Assembly: GCF_000712055.1 (NCBI RefSeq)
Contig: NZ_JOOA01000002.1
Coordinates: forward strand, 2,418,001-2,482,000
Origin: Ruminococcus sp. HUN007
GTDB taxonomy: Bacteria > Bacillota > Clostridia > Oscillospirales > Ruminococcaceae
Reading direction: 5' to 3'
DNA: 64,000 nt
The notes under the pieces were generated by a model. That model had not been told where the DNA came from and ran no database searches. It saw only the letters and a list, made by a program, of their open reading frames with translations. Both the position numbers and the translations under genes were made by a program. Shown one piece after another: positions 18,961 to 27,703 of this stretch. The stretch's first letter is position 1, and every line of letters begins with the position of its first letter.

Positions 18961-20045
18961 TACGCGTTACGCTCCCTGCATTCGGAATAGAGAGCAGCGT
19001 ATTCCGCACCTTTCTTCCTCATTACGTTTTCGAGGTATTCCTCCCAGGCAGCCTTGTCCTTATCGTCATCCTTTACAACGGCACCCTGAAGTGCGGCTGC
19101 CAGTTCCGCGTCAGTTACCTTTCCGTTTCCGAAGCTTCCTGCCAGTGCCATGCTGTTTACCATAAGTGAGATTGCTTCAGCCGATGAAAGTACGCCGCTT
19201 GTCGGCTTCAGTTTTATCTGTCCGTCGAGTGTTCTTCCTGTGCGGAGCTCACGGAATACTGTAACTATCTTTTCGAAGTCGCTGTTTGTCGGCATGGCAG
19301 CGCCGAGTTCCATGTCACCGGACATCTGTGCAACTCTGGTCTTTATGATATCAATTTCAGTTTTCATATCTGACGGAGGCGGCAGAATAACGATGTTGAA
19401 ACGTCTCTTTAAAGCGGATGACATTTCATTTACGCCCTTGTCGCGTGTGTTTGCGGTTGCGATAACTGAAAATCCCTTTTTCGCAGCCACTTCTTCCGAC
19501 AGTTCAGGGATCGATATTCTCTTTTCGGAAAGAATGGAGATAAGTGCGTCCTGAACTTCGCTTGCACATCGTGAAATTTCCTCGAAACGTGCGATAGTAC
19601 CGGTTTCCATGGCGTTGTAGATCGGGCTTTTTACAAGTGATTCAAATGACGGGCCTTTTGCAAGCAGCATCGCGTAGTTCCATGAGTAGCGTATCTGCTC
19701 CTCGGTGGTTCCTGCAGTACCCTGAATGACCTGTGATGAATTTCCGTTTATGGCAGCTGTCAGATGTTCCGAAAGCCATGACTTGGCAGTACCCGGTTCA
19801 CCGATGAGGAGAAGGGCACGGTCAGTTACCAGTGTGGCGATACATATCTCGACAACTCTTTTGTCACCCATGTACTTTGGTGTTATTTCCACGTCGCCGG
19901 ATCTTCCGCCTAAGATGTATGTGAGTACCGACTTAGGTGACATCTGCCAGCCCTTCGGTACCGGATTTGTTTCGTTCTTTATGAGTGCGTCTATTTCCTT
20001 TTTGTAAAGCTGTTCAGCAGACAGCCTGAGAATTTCCTTTTCCAT
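18960..20045 (-). CDS. MoxR-type AAA+ ATPase (YehL-like)
   Basis: 361 aa. The Walker A motif LLIGEPGTAKSWLSE lies near residues 78-92, the acidic Walker B/EE region at IARFEEISRCASEVQDALIS, and sensor 1 at FSVIATANTRDKGVNEMSSALKRRFN. These place it with MoxR-type AAA+ ATPases, which remodel partner proteins together with VWA cofactors. It is the first of three tightly packed genes (one-base overlap with DUF5682). Upstream it is separated from the helical-repeat gene by a 200-base stretch with a duplicated hairpin unit. Confidence 0.87.
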   Translation of the reverse strand: MEKEILRLSAEQLYKKEIDALIKNETNPVPKGWQMSPKSVLTYILGGRSGDVEITPKYMGDKRVVEICIATLVTDRALLLIGEPGTAKSWLSEHLTAAINGNSSQVIQGTAGTTEEQIRYSWNYAMLLAKGPSFESLVKSPIYNAMETGTIARFEEISRCASEVQDALISILSEKRISIPELSEEVAAKKGFSVIATANTRDKGVNEMSSALKRRFNIVILPPPSDMKTEIDIIKTRVAQMSGDMELGAAMPTNSDFEKIVTVFRELRTGRTLDGQIKLKPTSGVLSSAEAISLMVNSMALAGSFGNGKVTDAELAAALQGAVVKDDDKDKAAWEEYLENVMRKKGAEYAALYSECRERNA

Positions 20046-20068
20046 TCTATACTCCTTTTTATTTTATT

Positions 20069-20239
20069 GCAGTTCCGGCTGCGCCGGAACTGCTGGGCGG
20101 GGAGAGCGGGGCTTCGCCCCGGGCCCCGCACTGATTAACAGATCAGTGCTTTTCTGATGCAGTTCCGTCTGCGCCGGAACTGCGGATGGGGAGAGCGGGG
20201 CTTCGCCCCGTGTCACTCACTGATCCGTGGGTCAGTGCT
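20069..20239. repeat. Two tandem copies of a three-hairpin unit
   Basis: Copies at 20069-20150 and 20159-20239 each contain a palindrome of the type GTTCCG-CTGC-CGGAAC, a GGGGCTTCGCCCC hairpin and a CACTGAT...ATCAGTG hairpin. The third hairpin differs in sequence but keeps pairing. They fill the gap between the MoxR-type and helical-repeat genes and may be REP-like or mRNA-processing elements. Confidence 0.7.
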
Positions 20240-20242
20240 TTA

Positions 20243-20656
20243 TCACTGTGGTTCGTACCTTTTCAGCATGAGTTTTATCTCTGCTGTGTATTTTTCATTT
20301 CCCGGTTCCTTTGAAAGGTCAGCTATGAGTTTGTTTCCTTCGCTTACTACCGTTTCGTCAGGAATGTGGTAGTGGTTCAGGGTGTATGTCCAGTATTTTG
20401 TAGCCGAGTATTTAACTGAATCGCGAATGAAACTGTATGCGACACCTTCAGGCAGAGTGTCACATACCTTATCGATAAGAGCGAGTACATCGTCGCTGCA
20501 GTAGTTCTTACACATTGCAAGTGCAAACTTTTCAGCGTGTTTTTTCACTCTTTCGCGGTCGTCGCCTGAACTCATTGCGTAAAAAGCGTTAAGCAGATGA
20601 CAGCGGTGTCTCATGTTCACCACAGCTATGTCACGGTCGTTTCCATTCGGGAACAG
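20243..20656 (-). pseudogene. C-terminal part of the helical-repeat protein, displaced frame
   Basis: About 137 codons with no ribosome site at the first possible start (GTG 20623). The frame is open upstream to the A7 run (T7 on the plus strand, 20657-20663), where it joins the 488-aa frame if one A is removed. The joined reading then passes through LFPNGNDRDIAVVNMRHRCHL without a stop. I therefore read this as the last part of the upstream gene, not a separate protein. Content is helical, like the rest of that protein. Confidence 0.7.
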
Positions 20657-22097
20657 TTTTTTTCAGCTCTGCTGCCGGGAAGATGACCGACGTGTCAGAA
20701 AGGAAGCGGAGAATGTCTTCCGGCAGGGACTTAAATAACTTTATATTCAGATAGTCCGACTCGTTTGAGTAACGGTTTCTCCTTATTCTGTACCATCCGT
20801 CCGGTGTAGTGAAAATGCGGAACAGCTCTTCAAAAACATTTCTGTCATAAATGCGGTGGTCGGTTATCATTGTTCCGCATGCGTGTTCCGGATCGGTCAT
20901 GAGCATGAGTGTAAATGCCGCCGGCAGATAGACGTCAGGATATTTCCTGTAAAGATTTATAATAAGCGAACGGTAGTCCTCATCTCCCGGATGCTCGTAA
21001 AGATTGGATACCAGTACCTCATTTATATGCCTGAAAACAGGTGATGAATGCGACGGTGTGATCGGTTCGTGTGAATATTTTTCGCCCCAATTTTCAAAGA
21101 TATCTTCAATATCCTTTTTGTTTTCCAGCTCTGACATGAATGATAACGAAAACGGATGGTTCGTTCCTCGTGAGGATTCTCCGTTCTTCAGTATTATCTC
21201 ATGATCAGCGCGCGCATAATCCACTGCAGCCTTTAAGCCGGATTCCGTAATGAGTTCAGTCTGAGTGCTTTTGAGATTCTTTGCAGCCTTTTCGATTTCA
21301 GGCTCTGCGTGTGCGGAATTCATTTTTGCCAGTGCAAGCAGAGCGGACTGCTTTACCTTGCCTTTTGAAATGCGGAAAATGTTTAAAAGTCTGTCCTCAT
21401 TCTCCTTTGCATAAACCATTGCTTCAATTGCAGCGCAGCGCACGCCCTGCGGATTTTCTTCCTTTTCAGCAAATTCGATGTAGCGGTCATTGTATTTTTC
21501 ACGGTAAACCGAGCTTATAAAGCGTATCTGGTTTCCGGTGGCGTTCTTGTTTGACAGATCTACCGAATCGAAGAGAGCCGGTATTATCTCCGCACCGCAT
21601 ACTGATTCGAGCTGAATAAGCAGTGAAGCTATACCAATACCGTTTTTGCCTGCGACGTTCATGACAGATGTAAGAATACGCGGATCAGAAATGTCACGGA
21701 AGAAGCCTTCGTCAAAATCCTGTTTGTCGTACTGCGACTTGCGTATGAGCTCCTTGTATTCTTCTATTTTGGCGCAGGTAAGATGAGCCGGCTTCATCTT
21801 TTCGTTTTTCGGTGCCGGTTTTGTCTCCGAGTCATCAGCGAATACGCCCTGTGTTACTGCCAGTGCGTCGGCAAGCGCGATACAGTCTGTGATACTGTCT
21901 GCCGGATCTTCTGAAGCAAGAAGAGCATTGCACATGTCGTACAGTTTTCCGAAGACCTTGTTTGCTTCGGACATAGGTTTGAAGGCTTCCACGGCGCGCT
22001 TAAGACGGAAGTCCTCGGCGATTATCGCACATCCGGCTGCGGCCGATGCATAAAGTCTGTTTCTTAGTTCGTAAAACGGATTTGTTCTGATTTCCAT
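20631..22097 (-). CDS. Helical (HEAT-like) repeat protein, apparently frameshifted near its end
   Basis: 488 aa to the present stop, about 620 aa if the frameshift is repaired. It is made of repeated helix pairs of HEAT/armadillo style (for example RNPQGVRCAAIEAMVYAKENED and KQSALLALAKMNSAHAEPEI), so it is probably a binding scaffold. The start has GGAGG about 8 bases upstream, and the gene lies 10 bases after the SWIM gene stop. The annotated C-terminus TVPEWKRP arises from reading past a run of seven A in the wrong frame. Its place inside the MoxR-VWA-DUF5682-SWIM operon implies that it belongs to the same complex. Confidence 0.7.
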   Translation of the reverse strand: MEIRTNPFYELRNRLYASAAAGCAIIAEDFRLKRAVEAFKPMSEANKVFGKLYDMCNALLASEDPADSITDCIALADALAVTQGVFADDSETKPAPKNEKMKPAHLTCAKIEEYKELIRKSQYDKQDFDEGFFRDISDPRILTSVMNVAGKNGIGIASLLIQLESVCGAEIIPALFDSVDLSNKNATGNQIRFISSVYREKYNDRYIEFAEKEENPQGVRCAAIEAMVYAKENEDRLLNIFRISKGKVKQSALLALAKMNSAHAEPEIEKAAKNLKSTQTELITESGLKAAVDYARADHEIILKNGESSRGTNHPFSLSFMSELENKKDIEDIFENWGEKYSHEPITPSHSSPVFRHINEVLVSNLYEHPGDEDYRSLIINLYRKYPDVYLPAAFTLMLMTDPEHACGTMITDHRIYDRNVFEELFRIFTTPDGWYRIRRNRYSNESDYLNIKLFKSLPEDILRFLSDTSVIFPAAELKKTVPEWKRP

Positions 22098-22107
22098 GGC
22101 GGCCTCC

Positions 22108-23535
22108 TTACAGTCTGATTATGTCGTCTTTTGTAACGACCGAGAACGGTGAAAATGTGAAGCGGTGATCGAATGCGTCGTAGAAAAGTCCGCCGAAAAC
22201 TGCTCCGCCTTCAAGATTTCCGGCAATGAGCTTCAGCGTGCTGCACGCATCTGTGTAGAATTCACATTCTTTAAGTGCGATCGTCTCGTCGCCGCACTTC
22301 ATGACTCCGTGGCCGTCTTCTGCGTATTCTATCGAGTCAAACTTTATAAGGACTGCCGCGTAAGGACGTGACAGAGTATTTTTAAGTTCGTTTTTCGCTT
22401 TCTTTACAGCTGCGGAAATGCTTTCTTCCGCCTTTTCAAGCACTTCTTTGTAGTCGCCTGCGACTGCAGGGGATGACTCAGCGCTTTCCCAGCGTATTCT
22501 CCGGTTGAGTGAGCCCGGGTACAGGTAAAGTTCCTTCACACTGTATACTTCAAAGCGTGCATCCGCTGATTTTATGTACTTTGCCGATTTGTACGGAATA
22601 ATGTTCTCAGTGCGGAAAATATCGCCTGTGCCGAGGTCCATCCAGTAGCCTTCGTCAGTTACGCTCTGTCGTACTTCGTCATTTACATGTGTGAATGAAA
22701 GCTCGATGAGTCTTGTGTTTTCACGGTAAAGTCCGAGTTCCTTAAGCTGTGTCAGCTTCCAGATGCCGCCCATTTCCTCGTAGAGAATGCTGTCCTCAGG
22801 AAGGACTTCACCCGATTCCAGTTTCGAGTCGATGTATGCACGGCTTTTCTTTATAGACGAACCCAGTCGTACACACAGGGCGATTATGTTGTTTGTCTCC
22901 CTGTCGTCCGGTTGTTCGGAAAGCTGGTTTACCGCCTTTATGATCGTGTTCATTATCGCCTGCGGTTCAGGAAGATAGTAGTCACCGAGCTGCTTGGCAA
23001 GTGCTGCGTACTGGCTGGCTGCAGCTTTGTTCACGGAACCGATACCGTTTTTAAGTATGTCGTGTACGAAGTTTTCGGCAAGGTCAAGGCCTTCACGCTG
23101 TTTCTTCAGCTTTTTGGCTGCGGCTGACTTGTTCGGCTTCGGAGCGGCTTTCGGGTTTTCTGCAGCTTCTGCCGCCTTTTCGGCACGCTTTTCTATTTTT
23201 TCACGTTTTCTTGCAACGTCTTCAGGAACTTCTTCGGTCGTGAATGTTTTCTTAGCGGTCCATTCACACATAAGCGCGAGGCAGTGTTTGCACGGTATCT
23301 GTCGGCTCGGGCAGGAACAGCGGAAAACCGGTGTTTCACCTGAACAGTCTACCGATGAGTTGTAAGGTTTACTGCCGCTTCCGTAGCAGTCTCCGAAAAT
23401 AAGTGTGTTGTCTGCGGTGATGCAGAGCTTTTTGAATCCGCCCTGTTTCGATATCTTTTTTGCGTTTGCAAGTGCGGATGAGTTGATAGCAGAAGAATTG
23501 ATGAAATCTTCGGTTATGATATTTACGTCAGCCAT
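22108..23535 (-). CDS. SWIM zinc-finger protein (YehQ-like)
   Basis: 475 aa from the ATG at 23535, which follows GGGAGGT by 6 bases; a 20-residue upstream extension is unsupported. The SWIM signature CxCxnCxH is seen at FRCSCPSRQIPCKHCLAL near residues 80-97, in the usual N-terminal position for this family. A Lys/Ala-rich segment (about 115-150) follows, then a long region without recognisable motifs. SWIM domains bind DNA or proteins through one zinc. It is the first gene of the operon, with a good promoter 30-60 bases upstream. Confidence 0.85.
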   Translation of the reverse strand: MADVNIITEDFINSSAINSSALANAKKISKQGGFKKLCITADNTLIFGDCYGSGSKPYNSSVDCSGETPVFRCSCPSRQIPCKHCLALMCEWTAKKTFTTEEVPEDVARKREKIEKRAEKAAEAAENPKAAPKPNKSAAAKKLKKQREGLDLAENFVHDILKNGIGSVNKAAASQYAALAKQLGDYYLPEPQAIMNTIIKAVNQLSEQPDDRETNNIIALCVRLGSSIKKSRAYIDSKLESGEVLPEDSILYEEMGGIWKLTQLKELGLYRENTRLIELSFTHVNDEVRQSVTDEGYWMDLGTGDIFRTENIIPYKSAKYIKSADARFEVYSVKELYLYPGSLNRRIRWESAESSPAVAGDYKEVLEKAEESISAAVKKAKNELKNTLSRPYAAVLIKFDSIEYAEDGHGVMKCGDETIALKECEFYTDACSTLKLIAGNLEGGAVFGGLFYDAFDHRFTFSPFSVVTKDDIIRL

Positions 23536-23566
23536 ATTGACCTCCCTATAGATAAAATATACATAT

Positions 23567-23595
23567 ATTTTATCACAAATGGGTACGGGTTTCAA
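23567..23595 (-). promoter_or_regulatory. Promoter of the SWIM-MoxR-VWA operon
   Basis: Minus-strand TTGAAA (23590-23595), 17 bases, TAAAAT (23567-23572), about 30 bases before the SWIM start. Confidence 0.65.
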
Positions 23596-23708
23596 TTATT
23601 TTTACTAAAAATTATATATTAAATTTTGCTTTGTCAGTATAAGTTGCTGTATAAGTGCGGAAAAACGTACCCGAAAGGCTGCATTTCGGGTGCGGGTTTG
23701 CAAATGTT

Positions 23709-23771
23709 TAATATAAAAACAAAGGTTTCCACACAGTTTTCAACAGACGGTTGAAAACTGTGTGGAAACCT
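23709..23771 (-). terminator. Long terminator hairpin after the DUF4230-like gene
   Basis: A perfect 22-bp stem (23723-23744 with 23750-23771) with a 5-nt loop is followed on the minus strand by TTTGTTTTTAT. The remainder of 23596-23885 has no gene. Confidence 0.7.
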
Positions 23772-23885
23772 GTTTGTAAAAAGTTTAAAATAAGTGTGCT
23801 TTGTGATGTGACCGTGGGTTCCCACAGTTGAAAAATAAATGGAGGGAAATTTGCAACTGTGGAAAACCCGGTGAGCCGGCTGGTG

Positions 23886-24719
23886 TCATATTATGACATA
23901 CGGCTCTTCCGGTCTTATGAATTCGATGCGGTATTTTGCACCGATGATGCTGTCACGGTTAAGATATTCAGTGATGCTGTTCTCAGCCATTCTGTAAAGA
24001 CTTCCGTACAGACCGCCTGCTATAGCCTGCTGTTCCATCCGGTAATTCTGGCCTTCACATGTGTCTGTAAGGTCAGAGTCTGTTATAGGGTTGAAAAAGT
24101 TGTCCTGAACGTTTTCAAGTTCGAAGGAATCTTCGTCAATTTCGTGTGAGATGATATATGCTTCCGGGAAAGTGATACGTATGATGTAATTGTCATCATC
24201 GTTTTCAACAGTAATGTTTTCAGCGTCGAATCCGGCTGTTATGATCCCTTCGTAGGAAATCGTAAATGACTTTTTAGTAAGCGGAACACCGAAGTCCTCT
24301 ATAGTGGTTCTGTTGTGAAAAGCTGCGGTGTTGCTGTAACGGTAAGCGTACGGCTGAAACTTAAGATCTTCATAGATGTATGAATCAAGAAGCTCACGGC
24401 TGAGTGTTTCCTTAGGCGCCTGTGTGGTAGTCACCGCGGTTGTTACGGCTGTTTCCTCCGTGGTCTCAGGTGCTGCGTTTTCAGCGGACTGTTCTGCTGC
24501 AGCTGCAGCAGGATCTGCTTCGATCGTTCGTGTCATTGCGTTTATATTGCTCTGGTAGATCATGTTGTCGCTTCGGTTCAGAAAAAATCCGGCAAGGAAG
24601 CATACGCATCCGGTAACGGTGAACCCGAGAGCAATGATCAGTCTTCTGAACCATCTGAACTGCTTTGTTTCTATGTACGCGTCAAGTGAGTCAGAAAATT
24701 TCCTGAAAAAGTTTTTCAT
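23886..24719 (-). CDS. DUF4230-like single-pass membrane protein
   Basis: 277 aa. A short cytoplasmic N-terminus is followed by one membrane helix (about residues 27-48), a low-complexity Ala/Glu/Thr linker (about 70-105), and an extracytoplasmic domain with FTISYEGIITAGFDAENITV, ITFPEAYIISHEIDEDSFEL and a helix near the end. This order fits DUF4230, a family of membrane-anchored proteins of unknown role. It is transcribed alone and followed by a long hairpin. Assignment is by pattern and moderate. Confidence 0.65.
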   Translation of the reverse strand: MKNFFRKFSDSLDAYIETKQFRWFRRLIIALGFTVTGCVCFLAGFFLNRSDNMIYQSNINAMTRTIEADPAAAAAEQSAENAAPETTEETAVTTAVTTTQAPKETLSRELLDSYIYEDLKFQPYAYRYSNTAAFHNRTTIEDFGVPLTKKSFTISYEGIITAGFDAENITVENDDDNYIIRITFPEAYIISHEIDEDSFELENVQDNFFNPITDSDLTDTCEGQNYRMEQQAIAGGLYGSLYRMAENSITEYLNRDSIIGAKYRIEFIRPEEPYVII

Positions 24720-24954
24720 CCTGTCATTGTCCTTTCTGTTATCATATTCGTTTGCCTGTATCTTCTGCAGATACAGTTCCGTTTATTCTACACTTTGATG
24801 ATAACATAAGGAGACTGTAAAATCAATTAAGATTCAGTTACAAAGGTGATAAATTCCAGTAACAAAAGAAACAGAAACATTAAGGAGGATACATATCAGG
24901 ATTCGGATCCGGTTCTTCAGATTTCCGGAGAGGCGGTAAGGCCTGGAAAAGATA

Positions 24955-24986
24955 CAAAAAACACCGCCACGCAGGTGTGACGGTGT
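24955..24986 (-). terminator. Terminator after the AraC-type regulator
   Basis: A 10-bp stem with one G-T pair (24961-24970 with 24977-24986) is followed on the minus strand by TTTTTT. Confidence 0.78.
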
Positions 24987-24992
24987 GTGTGT

Positions 24993-27215
24993 TTACTGGA
25001 ACATCATTCTGTATCTGTTCGGTGTGTATGCGGTATTCTGCTGAAACAGCCTCATGAAGTATTTTTCGTCCTCGTAACCGCACTTTGATGCGATCGCAGT
25101 TATACTCATCGAGGAAGTGCATAAAAGATATTTGGCAAGAGTTATTTTGCTCTTTATGCAGTCCTGGTGATAGCTTATTCCGAAATATTTCTTGTATATG
25201 TTGCGGAAGTAGCCTGTGCTGAGACAAAGCTTCTGGCAAAGTTCATCGGAATAATGAGCTTCGGAAGGCTCGAGGTAGATACTGTCACGCAGATTCTGAA
25301 ATTCTGAAAAATGAGGAAGTCTCTGCTGGGCGGTCCTTTCGGCCGCTTCGGCTTTTATCCTGTCGTTCATCCTGTTCACGACTGTATCGTAATCGAATCC
25401 GGCTGAACTGAAAGTGTCTGAAATACATACAAAAGAGTTTGTTCCGTATTCTGAAATATAAGTTGTTGCATGAAGAAGCATGCAGCTGAGTTTGTCAGTC
25501 AGTTTTTCCGCGTAATTATCCGGCAGATTGCCGAAAGCAGCGAAGGCGTAAGTGTTTTCCGATATGCGTCCGCAGAGTTCGTTGCGGTTCAGTGTGAGTG
25601 ATTTCATAATGTTTGAGATCTCACTCAGAGTCACCAGTCTCGATTCGTGATTTTCAAACTGGATGTTCTCGGAAAAGAGCTCTGTTTTAAGCATAATAAA
25701 GCAGATGCTGTTGTCCTGTGCTGCTGAGGAAGCGGCGCGTTTTACTGCACTTTCAAATCCGGAACGGTTGAGCATTCCCGTGCTCGTGTCATGCTGCGGT
25801 GAAAGTCCGCGGCACTGTGTGAGATAGTTCAGGTCATTCTTAAGCCTCAGCATTTCAAGTGCATTTGAAACGGTTCTGAGCCAGTAGCGGAAAATCGAGT
25901 CATATGTGTTCGGATTCCGGTAAACTGTTACGATATATCCGAAGTATCTGTCCCTGAAAAACAGCGGGTTGAAATAGTATGCACAAGGCTCGCTGCAGTA
26001 GGAGAGTATTGCGGAAATATCATTTTCCGTAACAAATGAGGTTTTATATTCGTTGGTAAAATCATTTTTAATAGTATAGCAGTTCATAACGGCTCCGGGC
26101 GCGCTCTCATCGGGTTCACTGTTATACCAGTCCTCAAGGAGACAGAGGTACATCGCATCAAGATCCCTGACCATGTATGTAAAATTTGAGAGAGTAGTCA
26201 CATAGTCACTCATTGAAGTACATACGGTCAGCCTTTCTGCAAAATCGCTGAAAAGGTTGAAAAAACGGTATTTTTTCTTATCCTTTTCTTCGTTCAGTTC
26301 GTTTCTGTATTCCTGGCGGCAGATGCCGCAACCGCATGTGTCTCCTGTTATGAAATTTCCCCTGAAAGAGATCCTGGAGGTGTTTGCTGTGTGGTTTATC
26401 TTTGAATAAAGGATGTTTACCGCTTCTGCTCCGAGGGCAAATCTGTTTCTGCGGTATGTTGACAGAACAGGGTAGTGGTATATCCTTTTCAGAATATATT
26501 CGTAGCCGGCTACGCGGATCTCGTCAGGAACAATTATGTCATGTTCAGAGAATTCATCGAGCAGACCGTAGGCCATGTAGTCATTGGCACAGACAACTGC
26601 TTCAGGTTTCCTGCGTTCACCGTTTATGTACTGGTTCGCAAGTGCCTTTCCGGAAGTCATCCAGAAATCGCCGTAGATCACTTTGCTGCTGTCAAACGGT
26701 ATTCCGTGCTTTTCGAGCGAACGTTTGTATCCTTCGACACGCAGGGATGATACTTCCATATCAGGCCGTCCGGTAAGAATGTCAATATCTCTGCATCCGT
26801 GGCAGTCGATCATGTGGTCGGTGATCTCTTCAGTGTCAGCAATATCGTCAGTGTTGATGACTTCGAAATGATCGCGCATAAGGTCTTCACCCGGTGCCCC
26901 GACAACAACGACCGGTATTTCCGGGCGCTTTTCCAGTGTACCTGCTATTTTCTTCTGCAGGTCGGAGTTGATTATGGCTTCTGCTATGAGTATGAATCCG
27001 TCAAAGCCTGATGTGTTCAGAAGCTCATAGATATTGTTTTCCTTCCGGCAGTCGATAGTAAATAGTGATTTATCAGGGTTGTATATGTTCGAAATAACAA
27101 CTGTATCAATGTTCAGTCCCTTAGCCTGTTCAATAATCCCTTCCATAATGCGACGCTGCTCTATGTCTGATGCCTGTGCAGCTACAACTCCGAAAGTAAG
27201 TCGCTTTTTCTGCAT
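24993..27215 (-). CDS. AraC-type regulator with LacI-like sensor half, candidate xylan regulator
   Basis: 740 aa from the ATG at 27215 (AGAGGTG about 6 bases upstream; a GTG at 27224 is the alternative). Residues 5-280 resemble a LacI-family periplasmic-binding-type sugar sensor (LTFGVVAAQASDIEQ, GFDGFILIAEAI, PEAVVCANDYMAYGLLDEF) without its own HTH. A Cys-containing segment and a region that looks like a degenerate GGDEF domain follow (STGMLNRSGFESAV, no GGDEF motif). The last 100 residues are an AraC/XylS double HTH with MSITAIASKCGYEDEKYFMRLF. It is divergent from the GH30 xylanase, and the shared operator-like motif lies between the two promoters, so it probably controls the xylan genes. 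The effector is presumably a xylo-oligosaccharide (inference). Confidence 0.82.
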   Translation of the reverse strand: MQKKRLTFGVVAAQASDIEQRRIMEGIIEQAKGLNIDTVVISNIYNPDKSLFTIDCRKENNIYELLNTSGFDGFILIAEAIINSDLQKKIAGTLEKRPEIPVVVVGAPGEDLMRDHFEVINTDDIADTEEITDHMIDCHGCRDIDILTGRPDMEVSSLRVEGYKRSLEKHGIPFDSSKVIYGDFWMTSGKALANQYINGERRKPEAVVCANDYMAYGLLDEFSEHDIIVPDEIRVAGYEYILKRIYHYPVLSTYRRNRFALGAEAVNILYSKINHTANTSRISFRGNFITGDTCGCGICRQEYRNELNEEKDKKKYRFFNLFSDFAERLTVCTSMSDYVTTLSNFTYMVRDLDAMYLCLLEDWYNSEPDESAPGAVMNCYTIKNDFTNEYKTSFVTENDISAILSYCSEPCAYYFNPLFFRDRYFGYIVTVYRNPNTYDSIFRYWLRTVSNALEMLRLKNDLNYLTQCRGLSPQHDTSTGMLNRSGFESAVKRAASSAAQDNSICFIMLKTELFSENIQFENHESRLVTLSEISNIMKSLTLNRNELCGRISENTYAFAAFGNLPDNYAEKLTDKLSCMLLHATTYISEYGTNSFVCISDTFSSAGFDYDTVVNRMNDRIKAEAAERTAQQRLPHFSEFQNLRDSIYLEPSEAHYSDELCQKLCLSTGYFRNIYKKYFGISYHQDCIKSKITLAKYLLCTSSMSITAIASKCGYEDEKYFMRLFQQNTAYTPNRYRMMFQ

Positions 27216-27348
27216 AACAATCACCTCTTAAATGTTCATAAATGAAAAACCGTCTGTTTACACCAGTATGCCGGTTGCTGATTATGAACACTGAACGTCG
27301 TTTTTTACGCCATTACAATCCTGATTTACGTACAATTATGTCAATGAA

Positions 27349-27377
27349 ATTATAACATATAAAGCAAATGAGGTCAA
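27349..27377 (-). promoter_or_regulatory. Promoter of the AraC-type regulator
   Basis: Minus-strand TTGACC (27372-27377), 17 bases, TATAAT (27349-27354). It lies 8 bases from the operator-like motif of the divergent xylanase promoter, so one bound protein could affect both. Confidence 0.75.
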
Positions 27378-27385
27378 TACTGAAA

Positions 27386-27450
27386 TGTGCGTTTTATCTA
27401 CCAAAATGTGCGGAATGTGGGTTGCTTAAATTTATGTTAAATGATAAAAT
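27386..27450 (+). promoter_or_regulatory. Xylan operator-promoter 1 (GH30)
   Basis: An operator-like motif at 27386-27424 (TTTTATCTACCA, then ATGTGGGTTG at its right end) abuts and overlaps the -35 TTGCTT. Then come 17 bases and TAAAAT (27445-27450). The same arrangement occurs at three other sites in this locus. The transcript would start near 27457, leaving a leader of about 230 nt with a GC-rich hairpin around 27610-27640. Confidence 0.7.
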
Positions 27451-27703
27451 CAGATTAAAGTGGGTCCTGTTTTATGTTATCGTTTTCCGAACAACCATCA
27501 AACAAATTTTGTGAAATTCGAAAAAATATGTAAGGTTCTTCAGAAAGCCAAACAGATCCTGCAGTGAATTCCCCCAGTATTTCAGTCGCTGCAGTTTCTG
27601 AATATACTGCTCCGGCGCGAAAAGCAGGAGCGCAGGATGTGAGACGAAATATTTACAGTAAAAGTGGAAAGGATTTGTGTAAGTATGGTTAATTTTAAAA
27701 AAA

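Noticed and set aside
23720..23870. DnaA-box-like TTTCCACA sequences near a long hairpin, suggesting an origin
   Set aside because: The copies are mostly the two arms of one terminator hairpin, none is an exact TTATCCACA, and no dnaA, dnaN or AT-rich unwinding region is present.
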